64,000 bases of DNA from Streptomyces sp. ISL-1. GTDB lineage: Bacteria; Actinomycetota; Actinomycetes; Streptomycetales; Streptomycetaceae. The DNA lies in the NCBI RefSeq assembly GCF_018614585.1, contig NZ_JAGGOI010000031.1:124001-188000 (forward strand), in the 5' to 3' direction. The position numbers and the translations under genes are program-made. The notes below the pieces were generated by a model. The model saw only the letters and a program-made list of their open reading frames with translations. It made no database searches and had not been told where the DNA came from. Of this stretch, positions 1 through 8,565 are shown piece by piece; the first letter of the stretch is position 1; each line of letters starts with the position of its first letter.

Positions 1-486
1 CACCACGCGCCGACGTACGAGAGCCAACTGGTCATCGCTCGCGGTATCGGGGGAGAACAGCCACAGCGTGCCATCGACACCAGGGCGCGATCCCTGTACG
101 CGGACCAGTAGCACCCGCCAGCTTCTGGCCCCGTCCTCGACGGTGACCGGCCCGCGCGCGCTGTCCGGGAGGGGCACGGAAGCACCGGGCTGCGGTCCGC
201 CCGAGACGGTGCCCTGCGGTCCGGTCAGCCGGATGCCGACATCCAGGCCCGAGGCGTACAACTGCCGCTCACGCGCCTGCTCGACCGCCGTAGGACGGTC
301 GGCGGCGGCGGCCCGCAGCAGCCGCCGGGCGTCCTTGGCCACGACTACCGCGCGCTCGCGCAGATGCGCGTCCTGCTCGGCATGCAGATCACGGGCGACC
401 AGCTGGAGCAGCAGCCATCCGGCTGCCAGCACCAGGACGGGCACGGTGACGCCAACGGCGAGAGCGATTCGGGTGGACAGCTTCAC
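1..486 (-). CDS. Sensor histidine kinase, N-terminal part (cut by window edge)
   Basis: This reading frame runs off the left edge, so only its first 162 codons are visible. It opens with a GTG whose bases overlap the TGA stop of the upstream response regulator (GTGA overlap), which implies translational coupling. Residues 4-27 form one hydrophobic segment (IALAVGVTVPVLVLAAGW). An extracytoplasmic stretch rich in Arg, Glu and Ala follows, as in the sensor part of many two-component kinases. The HAMP, DHp and ATPase domains would lie outside the window and are not seen. The kinase call therefore rests on operon position and topology. Its partner would be the OmpR-type regulator immediately upstream. 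Confidence 0.75.
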   Translation of the reverse strand, partial: MKLSTRIALAVGVTVPVLVLAAGWLLLQLVARDLHAEQDAHLRERAVVVAKDARRLLRAAAADRPTAVEQARERQLYASGLDVGIRLTGPQGTVSGGPQPGASVPLPDSARGPVTVEDGARSWRVLLVRVQGSRPGVDGTLWLFSPDTASDDQLALVRRRVV

Positions 487-1313
487 GTGCTCGGGCTCCC
501 GTTGTTCGAGCGATCGCTCTCCGGACGACTCGTTTCCGGACGACCCGTTTCCGGACGACCCGTTTCCGGGCGACCGTTGTCCGGACGGCCGTTGTGCGGA
601 CAATCGTTGTCCGAGCGATCACTGTCAGAGCGCAGCACGAAGCCGACTCCCCGCACTGTATGGATCAAGCGTGCCCTGCCGCCGCTCTCCAGCTTGCGTC
701 GCAAGTAGCTGACGAAGGTGTCGACGGCATCCGTGCGTACGTCGAAGTCGTATCCCCAGACCCGCTCCAGCAACTGGCTCCGGGTGAGTACGATCCCGGC
801 ATTGCGTGCCAGGACCTCCAACAACTCGAACTCCCGCCGGGTCAGCGTCAGCAACTCATCGCCCAGCCGCGCCTCGCGCGCGGCGGGATCCAGCACCAGA
901 TGGCCGATACGCACCACGTCCGTGGCCCTCGGCGGCCGCCGCCGCAACAGTGCTTCCAGCCGCAGCACCAACTCCTGCAATGCGAACGGCTTGACCAGAT
1001 AGTCGTCGCCACCGGCCTGCAGCCCGGCGATGCGGTCCGTCGTCTCATCCAGTGCCGAAAGCATCAGCACAGGTACGTCGTTACCGTCGTCGCGCAGCGC
1101 CCGGCACACCTGAATTCCGCTGAGGCCGGGCATGGAGATGTCCAGCACGACGACATCCGTCGGCTCCCGGCGCGCGTGGATGAGGGCGAGCTGCCCTCCC
1201 TCGGCCAGGGCCACCGCGAATCCGGCCAACCGCAGTCCCCGCGCCAGCGAACGCCGGATCGCCGGGTCGTCATCCACCACCAACACGCGTCCCCGGTCAA
1301 TGTCACCGCCCAT
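483..1313 (-). CDS. OmpR-family response regulator with repeat-rich C-terminal tail
   Basis: A 276-residue two-component transcription factor. The receiver domain (about residues 9-122) has the acidic pocket at D14-D15, the phosphoacceptor D58 in VVVLDISMPG and the conserved lysine in DYLVKPF. A winged-helix DNA-binding domain follows (about 135-228), with the family motif VWGYDFDVRTDAVDTFVSYLRRKLE. I chose ATG 1313 because GGGAGGGG lies just upstream; an in-frame start 21 codons earlier has no such site. After the normal C-terminus (GVGFVLR) about 45 extra residues follow, dominated by RPETG/RPESD repeats that come from a 15-bp DNA repeat. That tail is unusual and probably disordered. The gene is coupled to the kinase gene that follows. 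Confidence 0.93.
   Translation of the reverse strand: MGGDIDRGRVLVVDDDPAIRRSLARGLRLAGFAVALAEGGQLALIHARREPTDVVVLDISMPGLSGIQVCRALRDDGNDVPVLMLSALDETTDRIAGLQAGGDDYLVKPFALQELVLRLEALLRRRPPRATDVVRIGHLVLDPAAREARLGDELLTLTRREFELLEVLARNAGIVLTRSQLLERVWGYDFDVRTDAVDTFVSYLRRKLESGGRARLIHTVRGVGFVLRSDSDRSDNDCPHNGRPDNGRPETGRPETGRPETSRPESDRSNNGSPST
511..630. repeat. 15-bp tandem repeat encoding the regulator tail
   Basis: Eight consecutive, partly degenerate 15-bp units. The best conserved are CGACCCGTTTCCGGA and its neighbours at 526-570; units on either side drift. They are read on the minus strand as the five-residue repeats RPETG, RPETS and RPESD. Because 15 is a multiple of three, copy-number change would keep the frame. 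Confidence 0.85.
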
Positions 1314-1464
1314 CTGCCCCTCCCGCCCTTTCGGCGCCCTGCGCCACGCCCCGGTTGTGGGTGTACAGGATGGCAAGTGTCGGCGGGAGGTCCGTCCCCG
1401 GCCTGCCGGTCATCGCAGAGGGCGCGATCGGAACACCGGCCCGGTCCTCCCACCGGGACCCGGG

Positions 1465-2427
1465 TCAACGAGGCGCGTAAACGATCCAGATCTGTCCCGG
1501 GGCGAACGCCATGGGCCTGCCGTCAGCTGTCGTGAAGGCCGTCCCGGACGCGGCGGTGTCCCGCTCCCACTTGGCCTCGTGTGCTTTGCCGTTGCGCAGG
1601 ACGAGCGCGGTGCCGGAGCCCACGGTCTCGGTGTACGGAGATGTGTTTCCCCCTCGGTCGTGGAAGCGCGACGGGCGCACCGTCACGTACTGCACGACGA
1701 CGGTGGCCGCACCCAGCTGCTGCCCTGCCGGTGTGCGGGAACGGGTCCCGTCCATGGCTACGAGCCACTGCTGTCGGGTTGGCGACCAGGTGAAGCCGAA
1801 GCGTGCGGCTGGGTATCGGACGCTGCGCTCGGTCACCGGTCTTCCGCCCGGCGGCGGGGGACCGAAGTCGAAGCCGGCGTACTCGGCGGCGTTCATGCGA
1901 GGTGTGTCGTGATTGGCGCGCTGGGGCCGCAGATAGAGGTTGTGGGGGGCGGCTCGGTCCCGGCTGCGGAAGTACGCGTCCGGTGCCTTCTCCGGCGGGA
2001 TCGCGTTCACAGGGGCTGCCTCGATGACTGGCAAGAGCTTGGTCTGTGCCCCTGAGAAGGCGAGGGTGGGCCGGTCGAACTGCCGAAGCAGCTCCAGGTC
2101 GCTTTCACGGGCGCTGCGCACCGGGCCGACGACGGGCGGCAGATTGGTGGAGTAGACGGCCAGTATTCGGCTGAGCCCCGCCTCGACTTGCTCGACGTAG
2201 ACGATGTCCGCCTTGTCGAGCCCTGTCTGGGGCCGGGCCGGCGCAACATTGTCGATTTTGACCGCGAGGATGTGGGAGCCGGGCGCGGATTCGCCGGTGG
2301 ACGGGGTGTGCTGATCGGGCGGCTGCGTACCTTCGCCGCCCTGGCACCCCGGTATGGCGAGGGCGAATGCCGCTATCAGCATCGCGAAGGCGGCTGTTGC
2401 TGATCTCTTCTTCGTTTTCGCGGGCAT
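1465..2427 (-). CDS. DUF3048 domain lipoprotein
   Basis: A 320-residue exported lipoprotein. ATG 2427 has GAAGGGG upstream. It starts a basic, hydrophobic signal peptide ending in the lipobox-like AIPGC, so the mature protein should be anchored outside the cell. The body matches the DUF3048 (YerB) family: the AVKIDNVAPARPQTGLDKAD block, then EAGLSRILAVYST, PVVGPVRSARESD, and a C-terminal half with ARFGFTWSPT and a final GQIWIVYAPR. The molecular function of DUF3048 proteins is not established. It stands alone on the minus strand, about 90 bp from the two-component operon. Confidence 0.88.
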   Translation of the reverse strand: MPAKTKKRSATAAFAMLIAAFALAIPGCQGGEGTQPPDQHTPSTGESAPGSHILAVKIDNVAPARPQTGLDKADIVYVEQVEAGLSRILAVYSTNLPPVVGPVRSARESDLELLRQFDRPTLAFSGAQTKLLPVIEAAPVNAIPPEKAPDAYFRSRDRAAPHNLYLRPQRANHDTPRMNAAEYAGFDFGPPPPGGRPVTERSVRYPAARFGFTWSPTRQQWLVAMDGTRSRTPAGQQLGAATVVVQYVTVRPSRFHDRGGNTSPYTETVGSGTALVLRNGKAHEAKWERDTAASGTAFTTADGRPMAFAPGQIWIVYAPR

Positions 2428-2754
2428 GGCCGACGCCCCTTCAAGTCGACCGACGGAGCCGATGTGGGCTGGTGACAGCGGCGTCGGGGTGCGTACGTCC
2501 CCATTCTCGGACGGGCCGAGACTGGGGTGGTTGGGCTGAAGCCCCTGTATGGGAGCACTGCGAATGAGAGCACTGGGAAGGAGTGGCACCTTCATACACC
2601 CGCGAACACCCCTCCGAACAGGTGCCCGAGCAAGGGACCTGCGATGTCGCCGCGGCCGCGGCCGCGGACCGCGGTCACCAGGGCGAAGCCGGGGCGCCCT
2701 CGGCCGGCAGCGCGCCCACCGTGTCCTCGGGAAACTTGCCCACCAGTGCCGCCG

Positions 2755-3408
2755 TCATAGCCGGGCAGCCGGCTCAGAACCGCCCATGTCCAGCCTGAAC
2801 GGCGGATACGCGTCGGTCATCAAGCTCGCGTAGGCAGCGACCCGCAGCACCCAGCGGTTGAGCCCGACGACGAGGTCGAACAGGTCCCACGGGTACTTCT
2901 CCGTGAAGGCGAGGATGACGGCGGCGATGATGGCCAGCACGTGGACAAGCCCGCCGCCGCACCAGTCGGCGCGGAACCCGCCGACGAGGAAGCCGATCAC
3001 GATGTAGTGCGGAATGGCGAGCAGCCACCATTTCACCAGGACAAGGCCGCGGGAGAGCCGCTCCGGGTAAGCGATGTCCAGCCGGGCCGGGTAGTCGGGC
3101 TCGGCGCCGAGACTGAACGGCGGGTAGCGGTCGGTGGCCAGCGCCCCGTACCCGTAGAAGGAGACCCGCCAGGTCCAGCGCAGTACCCCGACGTTGAAGT
3201 CGAACAGCGGCCGGGGATAGCGCTCCGTGATCAGAATGGCGAAGAACGCGACCACGCTGACCAGTAGGAAGGCGATCCACAGGAAGATCAGCACAATGTA
3301 GTGGGGGATCAGGAGCAGCCATTTCACCAGCCACAACCAGCGCGACAGCGGCGCTTCCAGCGCTGCATCCACTCTCACCGGGTCGTACGTCGCCGGAGAC
3401 GTCGTCAT
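2755..3408 (-). CDS. DUF4389 integral membrane protein
   Basis: A 217-residue membrane protein with two tandem DUF4389-like units. Each has the pattern SRW(L/G)-LVKWWLLxIPHYIV, a hydrophobic helix pair, then TE(R/K)YP-LFDFxVGxxRW and a Y-DAYPPF/DRYPPFSL block, at about residues 15-95 and 110-205. ATG 3408 is favoured by GAAGGAG nine bases upstream. An earlier in-frame ATG at 3444 lacks a site. At least four membrane segments are expected. No function is known for the family. It is monocistronic, and the next gene is divergent. Confidence 0.85.
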   Translation of the reverse strand: MTTSPATYDPVRVDAALEAPLSRWLWLVKWLLLIPHYIVLIFLWIAFLLVSVVAFFAILITERYPRPLFDFNVGVLRWTWRVSFYGYGALATDRYPPFSLGAEPDYPARLDIAYPERLSRGLVLVKWWLLAIPHYIVIGFLVGGFRADWCGGGLVHVLAIIAAVILAFTEKYPWDLFDLVVGLNRWVLRVAAYASLMTDAYPPFRLDMGGSEPAARL

Positions 3409-3822
3409 GGCCGTCAGCTCCTTCGTACACGAGACCTCGTACATCGAGGGGCTGCTTCCAGGTTGGGCCGGATCCGGACCCGGCGCGAGTTCCGGACGGG
3501 CTCTTCAGGCAGGGTCGGCCTGCCCGCTGAATCACCTGGGCCGGCCCATTCCATTCGGCGAACCCGGGTAATGATTTTCGGCCTCATCAAATAATCGGCA
3601 ACGAGTAGTTACGGCGGCCCGGGAGAAGTTGTCGATCGGTCACCAAGAACGCAAGAGCTTTCCGTGGGAATTCCCGTGCGCCAGTGAATGCCGAATGGTG
3701 GTCAACGGTGGCCGAATCTGTCCTCGCACTGCTGCTGACCTGCGAGATCGCGGTCTACGGCGGGGATACATAGGATGAGTGTGGTGGTCAATCTCGACGC
3801 CTTCGGTTGGAGGAGGTTCGTG

Positions 3823-4281
3823 GTGACGCACGATGGCGGGCTGAGACTACATATGCAGCGTGTCCTCCGCGCGCCGCGCCCGGTCGTATTCCGAGCGTTG
3901 ACCGAACCGCAGGAACTGGCCAAGTGGTGGGGCCCTGACGGGTTTACCACCCCGAGTGTGGAAAGCGACCTTCGGCCAGGAGGTGGTTACCGGATCGCGA
4001 TGCAGCCTCCGGAAGGCGATCTGTTCTACCTGGTGGGGGAATTCCATGAGGTCGACCCTCCGGGACGCCTGTCCTACACGTTCCGGTGGGAGGATCCCGA
4101 TCCCGAGGATCGGGAAACCGTGGTGACGCTGTCCCTTCGCGATGCCGGCGGTACATCGACCGAGCTGGTTTTCACCCAGGGCGACTTCGCCACTGAGCGG
4201 CGCCGAGCTCTGCACGAGGAAGGCTGGACCCAGAGCTTCGACAAGCTGGAGCAGCTGGTGTCGTTGGCTGCGTCGGCCTGA
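3823..4281 (+). CDS. SRPBCC / AHSA1-like ligand-binding protein
   Basis: A 152-residue single-domain protein of the activator-of-Hsp90-ATPase-1-like (AHSA1) branch of the START/SRPBCC superfamily. Typical segments are VLRAPRPVVFRALTEPQELA, KWWGPDGF, GGGYRIAMQPPEG, GEFHEVDPPGRLSYTFRWE and the C-terminal HEEGWTQSFDKLEQLV. The fold makes a hydrophobic cavity, but the ligand is unknown. I placed the start at GTG 3823, six bases after AGGAGG. GTG 3820 and ATG 3775 are also in frame, the latter with a poor site. It stands alone between a divergent and a convergent gene. Confidence 0.87.
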   Translation: MTHDGGLRLHMQRVLRAPRPVVFRALTEPQELAKWWGPDGFTTPSVESDLRPGGGYRIAMQPPEGDLFYLVGEFHEVDPPGRLSYTFRWEDPDPEDRETVVTLSLRDAGGTSTELVFTQGDFATERRRALHEEGWTQSFDKLEQLVSLAASA

Positions 4282-4425
4282 GGCGTTCGCCGCGGGGAGG
4301 GGCACCTGTCGGTGGTCCCTGTCTTCACGCCGCCCCGGCGACCTCCAGCCCTCCACTCCGGCAGCACGGTGTGGTTCACCAGGCACGTCGAAACCCTCTG
4401 CGGCGAGCCAGGCGTTGGCCACGAG

Positions 4426-5511
4426 TTACGCAGTTCGGGCCGCCGCCGTCTCGGGTGCCAGCTCACTCAGGAGCTGCTGAGCTTCGACCAGAAGCTCCCC
4501 TCCCACCGCTGCCGCTGTGCCCCTCTCCTGCTCGAAATCCCTGGTGAGGCTGTCAAGGGTGCCCCACACGCTTTTCAGAGCCTTCTCGCGCCGGTCGCGC
4601 ACCGGCCCTGGCTGGTCGAGGCCTTGGAACAGTTCGGCATTGGCGATACACGCGATCGCGACCTGCTCCAGCACTGCGGCATATCGGCGGAGGTAGGCGG
4701 GGGACGGGGTGGTCAGCTGCGTCTTGCTGTCTGCGGCAGCCGCCAGGGTGTGGGTGACTGCCACGAGGCGGCTGCTTATACGCTCCCACACCGCGTCCTC
4801 GTCAGTGGAGGGCGGTGGTGGTCCGGCGCGGCGCAGGTGCCGGCCCGGGTTGAAGCGGTAGCTCTCTCTTGCCCACTGCCGGGCATCAGCCAGAGCACGT
4901 ACTTTCTGGGTGAGCCGCGAGGCGCGGTCGTGCCACTCATCCGCGGTGGTCAGCGCCTCTTCCTCGCGTAGTCCCTCCGCAATGTCGGCCAGTAGTGCGC
5001 CGCTGCCGCGGGCCAGACGCTCAAGGTTGTCTCGCACGCTGCGCAGGTGCACCGGCGGCAGAATGAAAGCGTTGACTGCGATGCCGACCGCGGCGCCGAT
5101 CAGCGTTTCCAGGAGCCGGTGACCTACGTCGGGGAGAGTCGAGGAGCCGTAGGTGATGATCAACAGGGCCGTGGTGGCGCCGTAGATGCCCTGGCTTCCG
5201 AGCCTGCGGTAGTTACCGATCAGCAGCATGAACGGCAGCGTGACGAGCATTGAGAACAGGGTGCTGTTGGCGGTGACAGTCATTGAGGCTGACGCCCACA
5301 AGGTACCCACAACGATGATCGCGAGCTGCTGAAACCCTGCCCGCAACGACCGGTAGACGGTGCTCTCGACGAGCGCGATCGCAGTCCACGGCGCCATCAG
5401 AGCCAACGGAGCCTGGAGCCACCACCCGGTCAGCGCCCAAGCGGCGATCGCCGCTGCGGCAGCTTTGAGGGACTGCGCCACCCTGTCACGTTCCGGACCC
5501 GGCTGCCGCAT
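4426..5511 (-). CDS. FUSC-family / aromatic acid exporter-like membrane protein
   Basis: About 361 residues. The N-terminal half has roughly six membrane helices, including IAAWALTGWWLQAPLALMAP, a helix after LRAGFQQ, ITYGSSTL and LIGAAVGIAVNAFILPP. A long charged, helical cytoplasmic region follows (about residues 170-361). This is the architecture of FUSC/ArAE proteins, which are proposed efflux or osmoprotective membrane proteins. ATG 5511 is a tentative start because no clear ribosome-binding site was found; the frame stays open upstream to 5685. Substrate is unknown. It is transcribed away from the glycerol operon. Confidence 0.75.
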   Translation of the reverse strand: MRQPGPERDRVAQSLKAAAAAIAAWALTGWWLQAPLALMAPWTAIALVESTVYRSLRAGFQQLAIIVVGTLWASASMTVTANSTLFSMLVTLPFMLLIGNYRRLGSQGIYGATTALLIITYGSSTLPDVGHRLLETLIGAAVGIAVNAFILPPVHLRSVRDNLERLARGSGALLADIAEGLREEEALTTADEWHDRASRLTQKVRALADARQWARESYRFNPGRHLRRAGPPPPSTDEDAVWERISSRLVAVTHTLAAAADSKTQLTTPSPAYLRRYAAVLEQVAIACIANAELFQGLDQPGPVRDRREKALKSVWGTLDSLTRDFEQERGTAAAVGGELLVEAQQLLSELAPETAAARTA

Positions 5512-6056
5512 CGCAGAACCTATCGTCCGGCCTACGGCGCTCAGTTCCCACTTCAGCCAACGTGTCGCGTGGATTGTTGAACTCCTGCCCGTCGACGCCA
5601 CTCGCTGCCCGAAACCGCGGCCGCCCGGGCCCGTCCTTCGCGGACAGGCCGCACGCCGGCGGCAACTGCCGAGTACCCGGCGCAATACGACCTACGCACA
5701 GGGGTCGGCGCCGGATCGGAGCGCGGACGCAGCATGAGCCGGTCACTCTCCACGAAGGCATGCACGCCGCGACTGGCTCCTCGGCCGCGCATGCGGACCG
5801 GGAGAAACTTCGTGCTGTATCCGGAGAACACTTCGTGCTGTATGACGCACGCCAACGGTCTGTATGACGCATGCCAAGGGGGCCGCTGGTTGGCGTACGT
5901 GCCCGAGATGCACCGGCCCGCGCGGCGGCGTGCCGCCTGCCACCTGGCAGGGCTGCTGACCGCGCATGCGGCTGGCTCTTGATCGTTCTATGATGCTTTT
6001 CGGGGGACTCGGGCAGGTGGACGGCCGGTCCTGAAGCCGGCGGGAAGCGAGCTCCC
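5512..6056. other. Intergenic region upstream of the glycerol operon
   Basis: About 545 bp without a convincing gene. It separates the divergent FUSC-like gene from glpF, so it must hold both promoters. The only clear structure is a set of 22-23-bp direct repeats at 5798-5876, annotated separately. Nothing resembling a GylR-type regulator gene lies here. Confidence 0.6.
5798..5876. repeat. Direct repeats in glp operon upstream region
   Basis: A 23-bp block (about 5798-5820) recurs at 5821-5843, sharing ACTTCGTGCTGTAT. A 17-bp block CTGTATGACGCACGCCA at 5838-5854 recurs with one change at 5860-5876. The shared CTGTAT core is therefore spaced 23 and 22 bp apart, about two helical turns, which would suit a cooperative DNA-binding protein. 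It lies about 180 bp before glpF. A role in glycerol control is inference only. Confidence 0.6.
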
Positions 6057-6902
6057 ATGGCTGAGCGGCTTAAACGATCAGGGCTGGTTGGCGAGCTTTC
6101 AGCAGAATTCGCCGGCACCATGATCCTCATCCTCTTCGGTTGCGGTGTGGTGGCCCAAGTGGTCGCCGGTGGAGCCCTCACGGACCCACCGGGCGGCCTC
6201 GGAGACCACGACAGCATCGCCTGGGCATGGGGTCTCGGCGTCACCCTCGGCGTCTATGTGGCAGCGAGACTGAGTGGTGCCCACCTCAATCCCGCGGTGA
6301 CCTTGGCCCTGGCGACATTCAGGGGCTTCCCCTGGAGCAAGGTGGCGCCCTACGCGCTTGCCCAGACGGCCGGCGCCTTCGTGGCAGCCCTGCTGGTGCG
6401 CTGGAACTACACCGAGGCGCTGGCGAAGGCGGACCCCGGTCACACCATCAAGACGCAAACCGTCTTCTCCACGCTGCCCGCCAACGGCAACCCGAATCTG
6501 CCGGTCACCGAATGGGGCGCGCTGCGAGACCAGATCATCGGCACCGCGATCCTGCTGCTGATGATCATGGCGATCACGGACCTCCTCAACACGCCCCCCG
6601 GTGCCAACATGGCCCCGTTCATCATCGGACTCGTCGTCGTGGGAATCGGCATGGCGTGGGGCACCGACGCGGGTTACGCGATCAACCCCGCGCGTGACTT
6701 CGGTCCCCGGCTGGCCAGCTTCATCACCGGATACGGCGGAGCGTGGCGAGATCAGTACGGGAACTTCTACTTCTGGGTGCCGATCATCGGTCCGCTGATC
6801 GGCGGCGTGGTCGGAGCGTTCCTCTACAAGTTCTTCGTCGGCCGGTTCCTGCCGACCGCGGAGCCCGAGCCGCCCGGACGTGTCCCGCCCCCCAAGGACT
6901 GA
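6057..6902 (+). CDS. glpF: Glycerol uptake facilitator
   Basis: A 281-residue aquaglyceroporin of the MIP family, which lets glycerol diffuse through the cell membrane. The two hallmark boxes are present: NPAVT at N78-A80 and NPARD at N210-A212. The aspartate after the second box is typical of glycerol rather than water channels. Six membrane helices and two half-helices fit the hydrophobic pattern (FAGTMILILFGCGVVAQVV, GLGVTLGVYVA, MAPFIIGLVVVGIGMAWG, VPIIGPLIGGVVGAFLY). The start has GGGAAG about ten bases upstream. It is the first gene of glpF-glpK-glpD; glpK starts 53 bp after its stop. Confidence 0.96.
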   Translation: MAERLKRSGLVGELSAEFAGTMILILFGCGVVAQVVAGGALTDPPGGLGDHDSIAWAWGLGVTLGVYVAARLSGAHLNPAVTLALATFRGFPWSKVAPYALAQTAGAFVAALLVRWNYTEALAKADPGHTIKTQTVFSTLPANGNPNLPVTEWGALRDQIIGTAILLLMIMAITDLLNTPPGANMAPFIIGLVVVGIGMAWGTDAGYAINPARDFGPRLASFITGYGGAWRDQYGNFYFWVPIIGPLIGGVVGAFLYKFFVGRFLPTAEPEPPGRVPPPKD

Positions 6903-6955
6903 TCGGCCCTGCGTGAGGCCGCAACCCAGCTCATCCCACAGGAGAGGCGGCAGCC

Positions 6956-8473
6956 ATGCCGGACTTCGTCGGCGCGGTGGACCAGGGAACCACCAGCACC
7001 CGTTTCATGATCTTCGACCACGACGGCAACGAGGTGTCGAAGTACCAACTGGAGCACGCCCAGATCCTCCCGCGCTCGGGGTGGGTCGAGCACGACCCGG
7101 TGGAGATCTGGGAACGCACCAACTCGGTGATCCAAAACGCCCTCCGGCACGGAGACATGTCCCCGTCCGACCTGGCGGCGATCGGCATCACCAACCAGCG
7201 CGAGACGACCGTCGTCTGGGACCCCCGCAATGGCCGTCCCTACTACAACGCCATCGTCTGGCAGGACACCCGCACCGACTCCATCGCGGCCGCCCTGGAA
7301 CGCTCGGGCCAGGGCGACGTCATCCGTCGCAAGGCCGGCCTGCCGCCCGCCACCTACTTCTCCGGCGGCAAGATCAAGTGGATTCTGGAGAACGTCGACG
7401 GCGTCCGCGAGGCGGCGGACCAGGGCCATGCCATCTTCGGCAACACGGACGCGTGGGTGCTGTGGAACCTCACCGGCGGCCCCGACGGCGGAATCCATGC
7501 CACCGACGTGACCAACGCCAGCCGCACCATGCTGATGAACCTGGAAACCCTCGACTGGGACGACGAGTTGCTGGGCTTCTTCGACATCCCCCGGTCGATG
7601 CTGCCCACCATCAAACCGTCCTCCCACCGGGAGGCGTACGGCGAAACCCGTACGTCCCGGCCACTGCGCGCCGCCATCCCCATCACCGGAGTGCTCGGCG
7701 ACCAGCAGGCGGCAACCGTCGGACAGGTCTGCTACGCGCCCGGCGAAGCCAAGAACACCTACGGCACCGGCAACTTCCTGGTGCTCAACACCGGCACCGA
7801 ACTGGTCCGTTCGCAGCACGGCCTTCTCACCACCGTGGCCTACCAGTTCGGCGACAGTCCGGCGATCTATGCCCTGGAGGGTTCCATCGCGGTCACCGGG
7901 TCCGCGGTGCAGTGGCTGCGTGACCAGCTGAAGATCATCAAGACCGCGGCCGACAGCGAGACCCTGGCCCGCACGGTCGAGGACAACGGAGGCATCTACT
8001 TCGTCCCCGCCTTCTCGGGCCTGTTCGCCCCGTACTGGCGCTCCGACGCCCGCGGCGCGATCGTCGGCCTCGCCCGGTACAACGACAACGGCCACCTGGC
8101 ACGGGCCGCCCTGGAAGCCATCTGCTACCAGAGCCGGGACGTGGTGGAGGCCATGGAACAGGACTCGGGGGTCCACCTGGACGTGCTCAAGGTCGACGGC
8201 GGCGTGACGGCCAACGACCTGTGCATGCAGATCCAGGCCGATGTCCTCGGCGTACCGGTCAGCCGCCCGGTCGTCGCCGAGACCACCGCGCTCGGTGCCG
8301 CCTACGCGGCCGGTCTTGCCACCGGCTTCTGGCAGGACACCGACGAACTGCGCACCCACTGGCAGGAGTCCAAGCGCTGGGAACCCGAGTGGTCCGAGGA
8401 GCAGCGCGCGGAAGGATATGCGGGCTGGAAGAAGGCGGTGGAGCGCACGCTCGACTGGGCCAAGGTCGAATAG
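6956..8473 (+). CDS. glpK: Glycerol kinase
   Basis: A 505-residue FGGY-family kinase that phosphorylates glycerol to sn-glycerol 3-phosphate with ATP. The N-terminal phosphate-binding segment VDQGTTSTRFMIFD, the ITNQRETTVVWD block and the C-terminal LKVDGGVTANDLCMQIQADV signature are all intact. The length matches the family. A strong GGAGAGG site precedes ATG 6956. It sits between the facilitator and the dehydrogenase, so the three genes make up the uptake route to dihydroxyacetone phosphate. Confidence 0.97.
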   Translation: MPDFVGAVDQGTTSTRFMIFDHDGNEVSKYQLEHAQILPRSGWVEHDPVEIWERTNSVIQNALRHGDMSPSDLAAIGITNQRETTVVWDPRNGRPYYNAIVWQDTRTDSIAAALERSGQGDVIRRKAGLPPATYFSGGKIKWILENVDGVREAADQGHAIFGNTDAWVLWNLTGGPDGGIHATDVTNASRTMLMNLETLDWDDELLGFFDIPRSMLPTIKPSSHREAYGETRTSRPLRAAIPITGVLGDQQAATVGQVCYAPGEAKNTYGTGNFLVLNTGTELVRSQHGLLTTVAYQFGDSPAIYALEGSIAVTGSAVQWLRDQLKIIKTAADSETLARTVEDNGGIYFVPAFSGLFAPYWRSDARGAIVGLARYNDNGHLARAALEAICYQSRDVVEAMEQDSGVHLDVLKVDGGVTANDLCMQIQADVLGVPVSRPVVAETTALGAAYAAGLATGFWQDTDELRTHWQESKRWEPEWSEEQRAEGYAGWKKAVERTLDWAKVE

Positions 8474-8565
8474 GCCCACGCCGGGGGCGCCCACGTGCGC
8501 CCCCGGCCACGTGCGCCGCGCACGACCGCGGCGGCGCACGACCACAGCACGAGGAGGAGAGACCG

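Noticed and set aside
483..1535. Plus-strand frames over the response-regulator gene, partly made of the 15-bp repeat
   Set aside because: The repeat keeps all frames open; only the minus-strand regulator has domain motifs.
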